Shown here piece by piece: positions 56,207 through 64,000 of a DNA stretch of 64,000 nucleotides; position 1 is the first letter of the stretch; each line of letters starts with the position of its first letter. The notes under the pieces were generated by a model. That model was not told where the DNA came from. It made no database searches and worked only from the letters and a program-made list of their open reading frames with translations. The DNA is from Rheinheimera soli (GTDB lineage: Bacteria; Pseudomonadota; Gammaproteobacteria; Enterobacterales; Alteromonadaceae). Made by a program: the position numbers and the translations under genes. The stretch spans positions 248,001-312,000 of the forward strand of contig NZ_JAJOYU010000001.1 of assembly GCF_021290985.1 (NCBI RefSeq), given 5' to 3'.

Positions 56207-56800
56207 TTAGTGCGGCCAGTTACTACCAGCATCGCAGTTTTCAACCCAAAGCACATTGTTACGGGAATCGTTATTGATATAGACCTGATTCACAGCAGAC
56301 TTCGGATAAACCAGCCCATCCCCACAATCTGCACTTTGGCCTGGCCCCACCACAATTTTACTGCCGATTTTTAAGGTACAACTGCTCATTTGGTTGAGTA
56401 CACTCCAGTTGGGACAAATAGCATTGGCTTCTCTGTATTGGTCCGTTGGGCCTTGTGGCAAACTAAAAGACCACCAGCGGCCATATAAAGTATAGCTTTT
56501 AGCCTGATCCCAAACCCGATACACAGTGACAGGAGCTGTAGCTACAAACACCTGGCCCATACAAAGCTGACCTTTGTCTGGCTGGCCTAAAGCGGATTGC
56601 AACAGCTCCGGATCTGAGGTTGCCTCTAAGCCAACAGCAGGTGCCTGAATACTTCCTACACAGTCTGTTGCCTGCTCAGTAGTGCGGGCTGTGGTCACTG
56701 TTTGTGTTGGTTCTGGCGGTGTAGAGGAAGGTAAAGTGCTGCAACCTGCCAGCAATGAGGCAGCCAGCAGTATCCATAACTGTGGTGAATAAAAATGCAT
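56207..56800 (-). CDS. Cysteine-rich lipoprotein of unknown function
   Basis: 197 aa from the ATG at 56800, with AAGGAG 8 nt ahead. Lipobox LLAG-C, then a Thr/Pro/Glu linker, then a compact domain with six Cys (in TDCVG, QLCMG, AICPN, SSCTL, ADCGD, ENCDA), which could form three disulfides. No family recognised. Confidence 0.7.
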   Translation of the reverse strand: MHFYSPQLWILLAASLLAGCSTLPSSTPPEPTQTVTTARTTEQATDCVGSIQAPAVGLEATSDPELLQSALGQPDKGQLCMGQVFVATAPVTVYRVWDQAKSYTLYGRWWSFSLPQGPTDQYREANAICPNWSVLNQMSSCTLKIGSKIVVGPGQSADCGDGLVYPKSAVNQVYINNDSRNNVLWVENCDAGSNWPH

Positions 56801-56936
56801 GGGGCAAACTCCTTGTTTTTGTGAATTCTGAGTAGCACGCCTGAATGGCCGTACACCAATCAGGCACAAGGAGCTTAGCCCAAAAAATGCGATTATCACC
56901 AGAACTATTTTGGGGACAGGTAAATAATCTAAAAAT

Positions 56937-57395
56937 TTACAGCGTTTTTTCCATAAAAACGCTCAGAGGATCCAACTGATAAGAGGCAAAAGGCGCTCTG
57001 TACTGGTAGCCAAGCTTTTCATACAAGCCCAAAGCTTCGGGTTGAGAAATACCGGTTTCAAGCCGTGCCAACGGGATCTTTTGCTCAAGAAGATAAGTTT
57101 CCAGCGCCTGCATCAGCTGTTTTGACACGCCACGGCCTCTGAAAGCGTCCAGCACATACACCCGCTTAATTTCGCCATAAAGGCCATCATCGGACATTAT
57201 TTTAACAGCGCCACAGCCTGCTAATTCGTCATCCAGATAAGCACCTAAAAACAATACATTAGGCAAAGCCAGCGCATCCGGGCTTTCCATATGATTACTT
57301 TCAGCAGGGTATAAAGACGCCATATAAGCGTCAGATAAAGCCAATAAATGTGCAGCTGGGGCAGAGAAGGCATCAAGAGGTTTAATAAGCATCAT
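56937..57395 (-). CDS. GNAT-family N-acetyltransferase
   Basis: 152 aa, with the acetyl-CoA loop RVYVLDAFRGRGVSKQLMQALE and C-terminal YEKLGYQYRAPF. Substrate unknown. An alternative ATG one codon later is possible. Confidence 0.82.
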   Translation of the reverse strand: MMLIKPLDAFSAPAAHLLALSDAYMASLYPAESNHMESPDALALPNVLFLGAYLDDELAGCGAVKIMSDDGLYGEIKRVYVLDAFRGRGVSKQLMQALETYLLEQKIPLARLETGISQPEALGLYEKLGYQYRAPFASYQLDPLSVFMEKTL

Positions 57396-57428
57396 AAAAT
57401 TCTATTGAAGGTATTGGGTATAAATAAC

Positions 57429-57455
57429 GGGATCAGAGTCAGCAACTCTGATCCC
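57429..57455 (-). terminator. Terminator-like hairpin after tpx
   Basis: Perfect 11-bp stem GGGATCAGAGT/ACTCTGATCCC with a 5-nt loop, 6 bp after the tpx stop. The following T-tract is weak (GTTATTTAT). Confidence 0.75.
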
Positions 57456-57461
57456 ATCACT

Positions 57462-57959
57462 TTAACTTAATACAGCCAAAGCGGCTTCATACGAAGGTTC
57501 ATCAGCAATTTCAGCCACTTGTTCTTTGTATAACACAGTGCCATCAGTGCCAATAACCACTACAGCACGGGACAGTAAACCGGTCAGAGGGCCAGTAGAA
57601 AATTCCACGCCATAATCTTTGCCAAATGAACTGCGGAAACTTGAACCGTTTTTCACTTGCTCTAAACCTTCAGCGCCACAAAAACGCGCCTGAGCAAAAG
57701 GTAAATCAGCAGAAACACAGACGACTGCAGTGTTGCTTAAACCGGATAAAGCTTTATTAAAAGTGCGGACAGAGGTCGCACAAGTTGGGGTATCCACACT
57801 TGGGAAAATATTCAGTACCACACGCTGACCAGCAAAATCTGCCAGTTTCAAATCGGCTAAACCTGCACCAGTTAAAGTGAAATCAGGGGCTTTGCTACCC
57901 ACTGCCGGCAAATCGCCTATAGTCTGAATTGGATTACCTTTTAACGTTACTGTGGCCAT
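57462..57959 (-). CDS. tpx: Thiol peroxidase Tpx
   Basis: Peroxiredoxin of 165 aa; peroxidatic Cys in PSVDTPTCATSV (near residue 61) and resolving Cys in ARFCGAEGL (near 95). Start at 57959, AAGGAG 8 nt ahead; 16 upstream codons lie in the preceding gene and were rejected. Confidence 0.95.
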   Translation of the reverse strand: MATVTLKGNPIQTIGDLPAVGSKAPDFTLTGAGLADLKLADFAGQRVVLNIFPSVDTPTCATSVRTFNKALSGLSNTAVVCVSADLPFAQARFCGAEGLEQVKNGSSFRSSFGKDYGVEFSTGPLTGLLSRAVVVIGTDGTVLYKEQVAEIADEPSYEAALAVLS

Positions 57960-57984
57960 AAATCGGCTCCTTGAGGTTAATAAT

Positions 57985-58623
57985 TTAAGGGGTATAGGAT
58001 GCGCCAAAACCTTTTTTCGGTTTCTTTGGTTTCTCCTGAGCGGTAATAGCCAGTTGATAATTCATCATCTGGCCATCTTTAATTTGTACTTGCTGAGTCA
58101 CCCAATCGGCATTTTGCCATGGATGCCAGAGTTTTAACTGATAATTACCATCTGGCACAGCGGTAAAGTTCGCCACTCCTTTGCCATCTGTTACCTGTAA
58201 AAACTGACTGTCGCCGACATAAATATAAGCCTGCATATAGTCATGAATATTACAACCCAAAGCAATAATTCCCGCCTGATCAAATACCACAGGGGCCTCT
58301 GGTTTGTTGGCATAGAGTTTTAACTCAAACACCTTGGCTGGTGAAAACGAATACACATGATGGCGGGTTTTATCCAAATTAGGAAAATCAACAGAGGTGC
58401 CTGTCTGATAAGCCGAAACAAAAGGGATAAAAGTCAGGTCCTGTTGCTTCACTTCAGCTTTTTTTTGCGCAAACTGAAGGTTAGCCGGATCCAGCAGCTC
58501 AACGACAGCATCTTCCAGCGGCTGGCCTTGCTGATCGGTCACAGTAATTTGAACTGCGGCCACAGCTCCCAGGCCATAACACAACAATAGACAAGCAGAA
58601 AATAAACGGGCTAAAGTAGTCAT
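57985..58623 (-). CDS. Exported cupredoxin-like/methylamine-utilisation-type protein
   Basis: 212 aa with signal peptide (LLLCYGLGAVAA). An N-terminal beta domain (VTDQQGQPLEDAVVELLD) is followed by a plastocyanin-like fold with HHVYSFSPAKVFELKLY, CNIHDYMQAYIYV, both with possible copper ligands (His, Cys, His, Met), and a C-terminal Lys/Pro tail. Named after methylamine genes by homology only; no such pathway here. Divergent from an outer-membrane barrel gene. Confidence 0.65.
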   Translation of the reverse strand: MTTLARLFSACLLLCYGLGAVAAVQITVTDQQGQPLEDAVVELLDPANLQFAQKKAEVKQQDLTFIPFVSAYQTGTSVDFPNLDKTRHHVYSFSPAKVFELKLYANKPEAPVVFDQAGIIALGCNIHDYMQAYIYVGDSQFLQVTDGKGVANFTAVPDGNYQLKLWHPWQNADWVTQQVQIKDGQMMNYQLAITAQEKPKKPKKGFGASYTP

Positions 58624-58795
58624 TCACTAATTCTCCGGGGGCCAGAGCAGACAAAAGTCTGGTTAAACTAAAGCAGTTTTGGCTTCTTGTCATCCTATGA
58701 CAGCGAAAGCGGCTGAAACTTTGTCGCCTCGGCTATTTTTATGCCTTGCTGCGAACTGCTATTCTCAAGGCTGAATACCAAATAAGGAACACAGG

Positions 58796-60043
58796 ATGTC
58801 CACTGCTCGTTTTGCTCACTTGTGTATCTCTCTGATCCCTGCATTATTTTTGTGTAGTGCAGCAACGGCTTCTGAACAGCTGAGCCTGCAGGGCCGTGGC
58901 GAATTTTACCTGAATAAGCAAAATGATACAGCCCATTATTTAGCTCCATGGTGGCAACAAGGTACGGGCCAGTTTGGCAGTCATACCGAAGCAGGTGTTG
59001 GCCCCCAGTATCTGGTGGCCCATCTTGAAACCGACTCCGACTTTTCAGCCACAGTGCATGCCCAGTGGCACAGAGCCCCCGAAGCTGGCTTTGGTATCAC
59101 TGAAGCCTGGATCAACTGGAATCCTTTACCTGTTTCCGGCTACAGAGTGCGTGGCAGAGCCGGTATTTTTTATCCGGCTATGTCGCTTGAAAACACCGAC
59201 TTAGCCTGGACTTCGCCTTATACAAATTCGTTTTCTGCCATTAACAGCTGGATAGCGGAAGAAATTAAAACCAGAGCTGTTGAGTTATCTGTCAGCAGGC
59301 CTGGGCGTTTTTTTAAATCCGAGCACAGTGTTCAGTGGGTGGGAGCTTTGTTTCAGGGCAACGATCCGGCGGGTTCCATTTTAACCTGGCGTGGTTTTGC
59401 CTTGCATAACCTGCAAACCAGTATTGGTGAGCGGGTGCATTTTGCCAATTACCCCAGCATAGCTGCAGGCGGAGAAATTGAACTACAACCGGCTTGGGTG
59501 GAACCGAACCGAGAGCTGGATCATAAAACCGGCTACTACACAGGGGTTCACTGGCTGCATAAAGATCAGACCGAAATGCGGCTGTATTGGTATGACAACA
59601 GAGGTGAGCCTACGACCTTTAAAGATGGGCAATATGCCTGGGATACCCGTTTCCTAAGCCTGGCTTTACAACATCAACTGACAGCAGAGTGGCGCTTGCT
59701 GGCTCAGGTTCTGAAAGGCGACACAGCTATGGGCGAACAAGTCGTAGTTGCAGATTATCAAAGTAGTTACCTGATGCTGAATTATCAGTGGGAGCAACAT
59801 AGCATCAGCGCCCGCTACGATCATTTTGAAGTGACAGATAAAGATCTAACCCTGACCGATGATAATAACGGCAAAGGCCACAGCTGGACTTTTAACTGGA
59901 CTTACCAGTGGGCAGCGCATCTAAATCTTGCGCTGGAACACAGCAGCTTACAGAGTTTTCAACCAAACAGAACCCAATGGGATGGCTGGCAGGCGCATGC
60001 AAAACAGCGATCTAGCAGCCTGATTTTGGGTTATCGCTGGTAA
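58796..60043 (+). CDS. Putative outer-membrane beta-barrel (porin-like)
   Basis: 415 aa. Signal peptide ending AATASEQ, then alternating polar/aromatic strands (LSLQGRGEFYLN, FSATVHAQWHRAP, TFNWTYQWAAHLNLALEH), and a terminal Trp (LILGYRW), as expected for BAM-assembled barrels. AAGGA ribosome site. Specific substrate unknown. Confidence 0.72.
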   Translation: MSTARFAHLCISLIPALFLCSAATASEQLSLQGRGEFYLNKQNDTAHYLAPWWQQGTGQFGSHTEAGVGPQYLVAHLETDSDFSATVHAQWHRAPEAGFGITEAWINWNPLPVSGYRVRGRAGIFYPAMSLENTDLAWTSPYTNSFSAINSWIAEEIKTRAVELSVSRPGRFFKSEHSVQWVGALFQGNDPAGSILTWRGFALHNLQTSIGERVHFANYPSIAAGGEIELQPAWVEPNRELDHKTGYYTGVHWLHKDQTEMRLYWYDNRGEPTTFKDGQYAWDTRFLSLALQHQLTAEWRLLAQVLKGDTAMGEQVVVADYQSSYLMLNYQWEQHSISARYDHFEVTDKDLTLTDDNNGKGHSWTFNWTYQWAAHLNLALEHSSLQSFQPNRTQWDGWQAHAKQRSSSLILGYRW

Positions 60044-60054
60044 CGGCACACGCC

Positions 60055-60678
60055 TTAACCCAGCAGCATCCAAAGAGCAACACCAAACATTAAACTGGCG
60101 GCGATACGGTTAAGCAACTGCACTTTGTTTTGTTGCTGGAAAAATGCGCCCAGAGCTTTGCCACCACTTGCGTACAGCAGCATAGACAGAAACTCCATTA
60201 AAATAATAAGAAAAACCAACACCAGCAGCTGTGGCCAAAACGCCAGTTGGCTATCGATAAAAGGCGGCAACAAGGCCATATGAAAAGCCCAGCCTTTGGG
60301 GTTAGACACAGCGGTAACAAAACCCTGACTAAATAAAGTGCGTCGTGGTAATAATTCCCGACGAACACCAGATTGTGGAATAGCTAACTTTCCCTTGGCC
60401 CACCACATTTGCCAGCCGATATAAGCCAAAAATAACGCACCAGCAATTTTAAACCACTGAAAAACAGTCGGAAATTGCAGCATCATAGCGGCAACGCCAC
60501 ACACAGCCAAAATGGCAACTAAAGCCACACCTAACATCTCGCCCCACATCATCCATAAAGTGCGGCGCACGCCCTGCGTCATTCCAAGCGTCATAGCCAG
60601 AGTCATACACATACCAGGTGTAACAGAAACGAATAAAAAAGTTGGAATAAAAGCCCCCATCAAGGCCAGATTAACCAT
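60055..60678 (-). CDS. LysE/RhtB-family amino-acid exporter
   Basis: 207 aa, about six membrane helices. FVSVTPGMCMTLAMTLGMTQGVRRT is the family N-terminal signature, and FVTAVSNPKGWAFHMALLPPFI follows. GAGG ribosome site. Substrate unknown. Confidence 0.88.
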   Translation of the reverse strand: MVNLALMGAFIPTFLFVSVTPGMCMTLAMTLGMTQGVRRTLWMMWGEMLGVALVAILAVCGVAAMMLQFPTVFQWFKIAGALFLAYIGWQMWWAKGKLAIPQSGVRRELLPRRTLFSQGFVTAVSNPKGWAFHMALLPPFIDSQLAFWPQLLVLVFLIILMEFLSMLLYASGGKALGAFFQQQNKVQLLNRIAASLMFGVALWMLLG

Positions 60679-60751
60679 AACTACCTCATCAGCTGAAGAT
60701 GGCTATTCTGGCGCTGAACACTGGAGTCAGCAAGTCGCGCCGACTGGCTTT

Positions 60752-61585
60752 TTACTGCTCTGGTCGCTCACGCACAAAAACTGCAAAACGAGGTGTGCCT
60801 TTATGCGTCAAACCATGGTACTGAAAAGTAACCAGACGCCCTATTTGTGGCGGATTTTTTCGCTCTTCCACACTAAAACCTGAACCTAACTTAAAACGCC
60901 GTCCATCCGGTAATTCCACCAATAAAGCGCCCAGCATGCCACTGAACTGACCTTTGCCCGGCAAATGCGCTACTACTCTGGCTTCTGCATCTTCCGCCAG
61001 TTTTAATTTTTGCAAATGACTGACCCGCCCGCTTTGATAAAGCGCATCAGCGCGATGCAGCATCAATCCTTCGCCGCCTGCAGCTACCACCTGCTGCAAC
61101 CACTCATTCAGTTCAGCCTTGGTTTGCAATTGTTTCTGCTCCAGCAACTGCACAAAAGCGTTCTCTGGTAATCGCTGCCGTAAAAACTGCAAACGCTCTG
61201 TAAAAGTGCCCTGCTGTGTTGGCGCATCAAACACCATCAGCCGGATATCCTGCCAATCTGTGTTACCAGAGCCTTGCTGCAAGGCTTGCATCACCAGTTG
61301 GAACCTGCCCCTGCCCGCCCATAACTCCGCATCCAACGCAAAATCAGGCAATTGTTTTAATAAATGATCCGGTAGCTTTATCCACTGGCCACTGCGACTG
61401 CGCAGTTGTTTGCCGTCCCAAAAGGCTCTGACACCATCGAGTTTTTCACTGATCCAAAAAGCAGAGACGGCTTGGTGCTGCTGATAAGACTGAGCCAGTT
61501 GTAACTGGGGTAAGCTGCTTAAAGCAAAAGCCGGTGCTGATGAGAGCATGGCCGTACAACACAGCGATAAATACAAAATTCGCAT
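60752..61585 (-). CDS. Periplasmic minimal ATP-dependent DNA ligase (LigE type)
   Basis: 277 aa from the ATG at 61585 (AGAGG ahead); the longest frame adds 58 codons. Signal peptide MRILYLSLCCTAMLSSAPAFA, nucleotidyltransferase domain with motif I EKLDGVR (K48), motif III-like RLMVFDA, motif IV EGLMLHR, motif V KLKLAED, and an OB-fold to the end. Such ligases act outside the cytoplasm, possibly on taken-up or extracellular DNA. Confidence 0.85.
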   Translation of the reverse strand: MRILYLSLCCTAMLSSAPAFALSSLPQLQLAQSYQQHQAVSAFWISEKLDGVRAFWDGKQLRSRSGQWIKLPDHLLKQLPDFALDAELWAGRGRFQLVMQALQQGSGNTDWQDIRLMVFDAPTQQGTFTERLQFLRQRLPENAFVQLLEQKQLQTKAELNEWLQQVVAAGGEGLMLHRADALYQSGRVSHLQKLKLAEDAEARVVAHLPGKGQFSGMLGALLVELPDGRRFKLGSGFSVEERKNPPQIGRLVTFQYHGLTHKGTPRFAVFVRERPEQ

Positions 61586-61763
61586 TTGTCTATCCTCTTT
61601 GTTGTGTTCCTTTTTTAAGTGTAGCCCTGCTTTATTTGAAAATAAAATGTTAATTAAAATGCACTTCTTTAGTGCCATCTTGTGCACTAAGGGAACATCA
61701 AGCTGTTGTTTTTTATGACAAACCTGGCCTAGAAACAATAAATTCACTAATAAAATCAAGTAA

Positions 61764-61794
61764 TTGACATCTGGTTGTCATGCATAGGTATAGA
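61764..61794 (+). promoter_or_regulatory. Possible sigma70 promoter for the DUF3422 gene
   Basis: TTGACA followed 19 nt later by TATAGA, about 50 bp before the start codon. Spacing is longer than ideal. A TGACA/TGTCA inverted repeat overlaps the -35. Confidence 0.35.
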
Positions 61795-61843
61795 TACTGC
61801 TTCTGTTCTATGGCTCGTTTGTCTATTTGTTTTGGAGTCTGTT

Positions 61844-63115
61844 ATGGTTCAGCTTTATTTACGCCAACACCCGCAACGCGATTTGCTGGAACAAGAATTA
61901 CAGCAACGCTTTTTTCCAGCTCTGGACTCTCCCTGTCAGCTTTGTCAGTTTGTGCTGACACTGTCGAGCACTTCACGCAGTGCTGAATATCAGGCCATGC
62001 AACAACTGGCTCAGCAACATGGCAAAGATCTGCAGCCTCATGAACAAGACTGCAACCTGCAGCTTGGCAGCAGTTGGCTGCGTTGGGAGCGGCACAACGA
62101 ATTTTCTACTTACACTTTTATCCGGCCCGGTGCTGCATCCAGTCTGTTCTGTGATCCAGAGGATTTAGTGCCTGATCCACACTGGTTCGCCAGCTTACCA
62201 GGCCAGTTATTCCGGGTGGTGCAGCTGAGCATAGTGCAACCCGATCAACTGGTAGCAAAAGACCCGGCAGAGCTTTTTGTCAGTGAACACCTGATCAGCA
62301 GCATGGTGTTTAACGGCAAAGCGCGGATCTGGACGGATTTTCGTAAACACAATGAAGGTGCTGGCCGTATGCTGGTGCTGGACCAAGGTTTAAGCCGCAG
62401 CGCTTTGGGCGCTTTGGTTCAGCAGCTGTTTGATTTGGGCAACTACCGTAAGCTGGCCCTGCTGGCCTGGCCTTATTGCAAACTGGCTTTGCATCAATTG
62501 CCACAACAGGAGCAGCAACTGGCGGTCATCACCTCACGTATTGAGCAAAAACAAGGTAATGATGAGCAACTGCTGGACGAACTGATCCAACTAGCGGCTC
62601 AGACGGAACATCAGATCTCGGAAAACAGCAGCAGATTGCAGGCCAGTCATGCCTACTACCAACTGACGTTAGACAGATTAAAAAGTCTGGAAGAAGAACC
62701 CGTAGAAGGGCTGATGTCGTTGCAACATTTTACAGAACGGCGGTTAACTCCGGCCTGGCGTACCGCTCAATCTGTATTAAAGCGCCAGCAACAATTGGCG
62801 GAACGTTTGGGCCGTTCTACCGAGTTACTGCGCACTCAAATCAATTTAAAGCTGGCATGGCAAAATCAGACGCTGTTGTCCTCTATGGATAAAAGAGCTC
62901 ATTTGCAGCTGAAATTACAAAGTGCGGTCGAACGTTTGTCTGTGGTAGCCATCAGCTACTATTCGCTGCAACTGTTAACCAAAGCTCAGCAGGCTATAGT
63001 GCACTGGGTGCCACAGTGGCCAGCCAAAACTATTGAATCCATCAGTATTCCAGTGGTGGTTTCTATGGTGCTTTGGTATTTTTGGCATTTGCGGAAAAAA
63101 CTGGCGCAACATTAG
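61844..63115 (+). CDS. DUF3422 membrane-anchored protein
   Basis: 423 aa from the ATG at 61844, GGAG 7 nt ahead; 23 upstream codons were rejected. Mostly soluble with long helices (coiled coil about 250-370), then the family hallmark LSVVAISYYSLQLLTKA and a C-terminal membrane segment (IPVVVSMVLWYFW) ending in Lys/Arg/His. Function unknown. Confidence 0.8.
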   Translation: MVQLYLRQHPQRDLLEQELQQRFFPALDSPCQLCQFVLTLSSTSRSAEYQAMQQLAQQHGKDLQPHEQDCNLQLGSSWLRWERHNEFSTYTFIRPGAASSLFCDPEDLVPDPHWFASLPGQLFRVVQLSIVQPDQLVAKDPAELFVSEHLISSMVFNGKARIWTDFRKHNEGAGRMLVLDQGLSRSALGALVQQLFDLGNYRKLALLAWPYCKLALHQLPQQEQQLAVITSRIEQKQGNDEQLLDELIQLAAQTEHQISENSSRLQASHAYYQLTLDRLKSLEEEPVEGLMSLQHFTERRLTPAWRTAQSVLKRQQQLAERLGRSTELLRTQINLKLAWQNQTLLSSMDKRAHLQLKLQSAVERLSVVAISYYSLQLLTKAQQAIVHWVPQWPAKTIESISIPVVVSMVLWYFWHLRKKLAQH

Positions 63116-63225
63116 AGCGATAAAAAGACAAATCACTTTGCTGTAAAATCTTCTATAGTTTGAAGCAGATATATACCCAAGTGACTTCAAAATGCAGAGT
63201 CCAGTGGAAGATAAATGGAGATTTC

Positions 63226-64000
63226 ATGGCCAAAGCGTTTTTGCCGGTCTGCCTCTGGAGCAGTTTAGCATTCAGCTTTTCATTACCGGCGGAGCAAAAC
63301 TGGTTTCCGGTTGAAGTACAAGCCGACGGCAAAACACTGGAGTACCAACCATTAGAAAAAATCAGTAAAGCATGGCGGCTCTGTGCTTTATTGCCTCATG
63401 GCAAAGATCATTACTGGTGGGGTGTGTCCTGGGGCTTAGCGGAAGAAGCTAAACGTCAGGGGGTACAGCTTGGAATTTATGAAGCCGGAGGTTATGAGAA
63501 CCTGCCGCGCCAACGTCAGCAATTGCTGGATTGCGTCAGTAATAAAGCAGATGCGCTGATTATTGGCGCTATTTCAAGCGAAGGTTTAAACGATTTAATA
63601 GCACAGTTAAAAGATACAGGCATTCCCGTTATTGATTTAATTAACGGCATTAATAGTGACGCCATAACAGCCAGTTCGTCTGTATCTTTTGCTGATATGG
63701 CGACTAAAAGCATGCTCTACATACTCGAGCACAGCCAACAACGGAGCATTAACTTAGCCTGGTTTCCCGGACCAGTTGTGGCGGCTTGGGTGCAAGATGC
63801 GGAGCGGGCTTTAAAGCAACAACTCCAAGGTTCAACGGTTCGCTTACTGCATGGAGGTTATGGTGCAACCGACAATTTTTCGCAAGCCACTTTAGTGCGG
63901 CAGTTATTCAGTCGGGAACAACCTGACTATGTGCTGGCAAACGCTGTCGCAGCTAGTGTTGCTCAGAACTTTCTCTCGGCGGAAAACCTGACAAAGGTTG
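63226..64000 (+). CDS. torT: TorT-like periplasmic sensor protein (partial, runs off window)
   Basis: The first 258 codons are in the window and the frame is open to the edge. GGAG lies 5 nt before the ATG. Signal peptide MAKAFLPVCLWSSLAFSFSLPA, then a periplasmic-binding fold with AWRLCALLPHGKDHYWWGVSWGL, IYEAGGYENLPRQRQQLLDC and DLINGINS, closely like TorT. TorT works with the TorS sensor kinase to detect trimethylamine N-oxide, so torS/torR or torCAD may follow. Confidence 0.82.
   Translation, partial: MAKAFLPVCLWSSLAFSFSLPAEQNWFPVEVQADGKTLEYQPLEKISKAWRLCALLPHGKDHYWWGVSWGLAEEAKRQGVQLGIYEAGGYENLPRQRQQLLDCVSNKADALIIGAISSEGLNDLIAQLKDTGIPVIDLINGINSDAITASSSVSFADMATKSMLYILEHSQQRSINLAWFPGPVVAAWVQDAERALKQQLQGSTVRLLHGGYGATDNFSQATLVRQLFSREQPDYVLANAVAASVAQNFLSAENLTKV

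Noticed and set aside
57985-58623. Methylamine utilisation pathway
   Set aside because: Only one protein with a family-level name; no methylamine dehydrogenase or maturation genes nearby.
1-64000. CRISPR array, prophage or insertion sequence
   Set aside because: No spaced direct repeats, transposase or phage structural genes were seen anywhere in the window.

Overview
The window is a chromosomal stretch of a polarly flagellated gammaproteobacterium. Gene content (FlgO/FlgP/FlgT proteins, sigma54- and sigma28-type flagellar promoters, the block mutH-rppH-ptsP-lgt-thyA, and a TorT homologue) suggests an Alteromonadales or Rheinheimera-like organism. That genus-level guess is inference. No insertion sequence, phage, CRISPR array or rRNA was seen. 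One tRNA (Arg, anticodon CCT) is present.

1-13.7 kb: a compact minus-strand glycan operon, mostly with 4-bp overlaps between genes. It encodes a CDP-glucose pathway (rfbF, rfbG), a 3,5-epimerase-like protein, a sugar C-methyltransferase, a DegT aminotransferase, a NeuD/PglD-like acetyltransferase, a CmcI-like protein, three glycosyltransferases, a large HAD-family protein and UDP-galactopyranose mutase. There is no RfbH dehydratase. Together these enzymes could build a branched (C-methyl) 4-acylamino-deoxyhexose. The block lies directly downstream of a flagellin-modification gene (maf) and has no polysaccharide export genes, so flagellin glycosylation is the likeliest role.

13.8-40.3 kb: the flagellar structural locus. 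On the minus strand, in transcription order: cheV-cheR, flgBCDE, a small secreted unknown, flgFGHIJKL, a glycosyltransferase, four tandem flagellins, flaG-fliD-fliS-fliT-like-maf. On the plus strand: flgA, flgM, flgN. Sigma54 motifs (GG-N10-GC) precede flgB, flgF, flgT and the flgO set. Sigma28 motifs (near TAAAGTTT-N11-GCCGATAA) precede three flagellins, flaG and flgM. This fits an early rod/hook and late filament hierarchy.

40.3-44.7 kb: accessory basal-body genes for a sheath- or H-ring-type polar motor: flgP, flgT and three tandem FlgO-domain lipoprotein genes, with tRNA-Arg between flgT and the flgO set.

44.8-52.9 kb: housekeeping block thyA-lgt and ptsP-rppH, then mutH with three DnaA boxes in its upstream gap, a solute-binding lipoprotein and dbpA.

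52.9-64 kb: a ferredoxin reductase-acyl desaturase-thioesterase operon with a FabR/DesT-like palindrome, then assorted genes: a cysteine-rich lipoprotein, GNAT, tpx, a cupredoxin-like protein divergent from an outer-membrane barrel, a LysE exporter, a periplasmic ATP-dependent DNA ligase divergent from a DUF3422 gene, and the start of torT, cut by the window edge.
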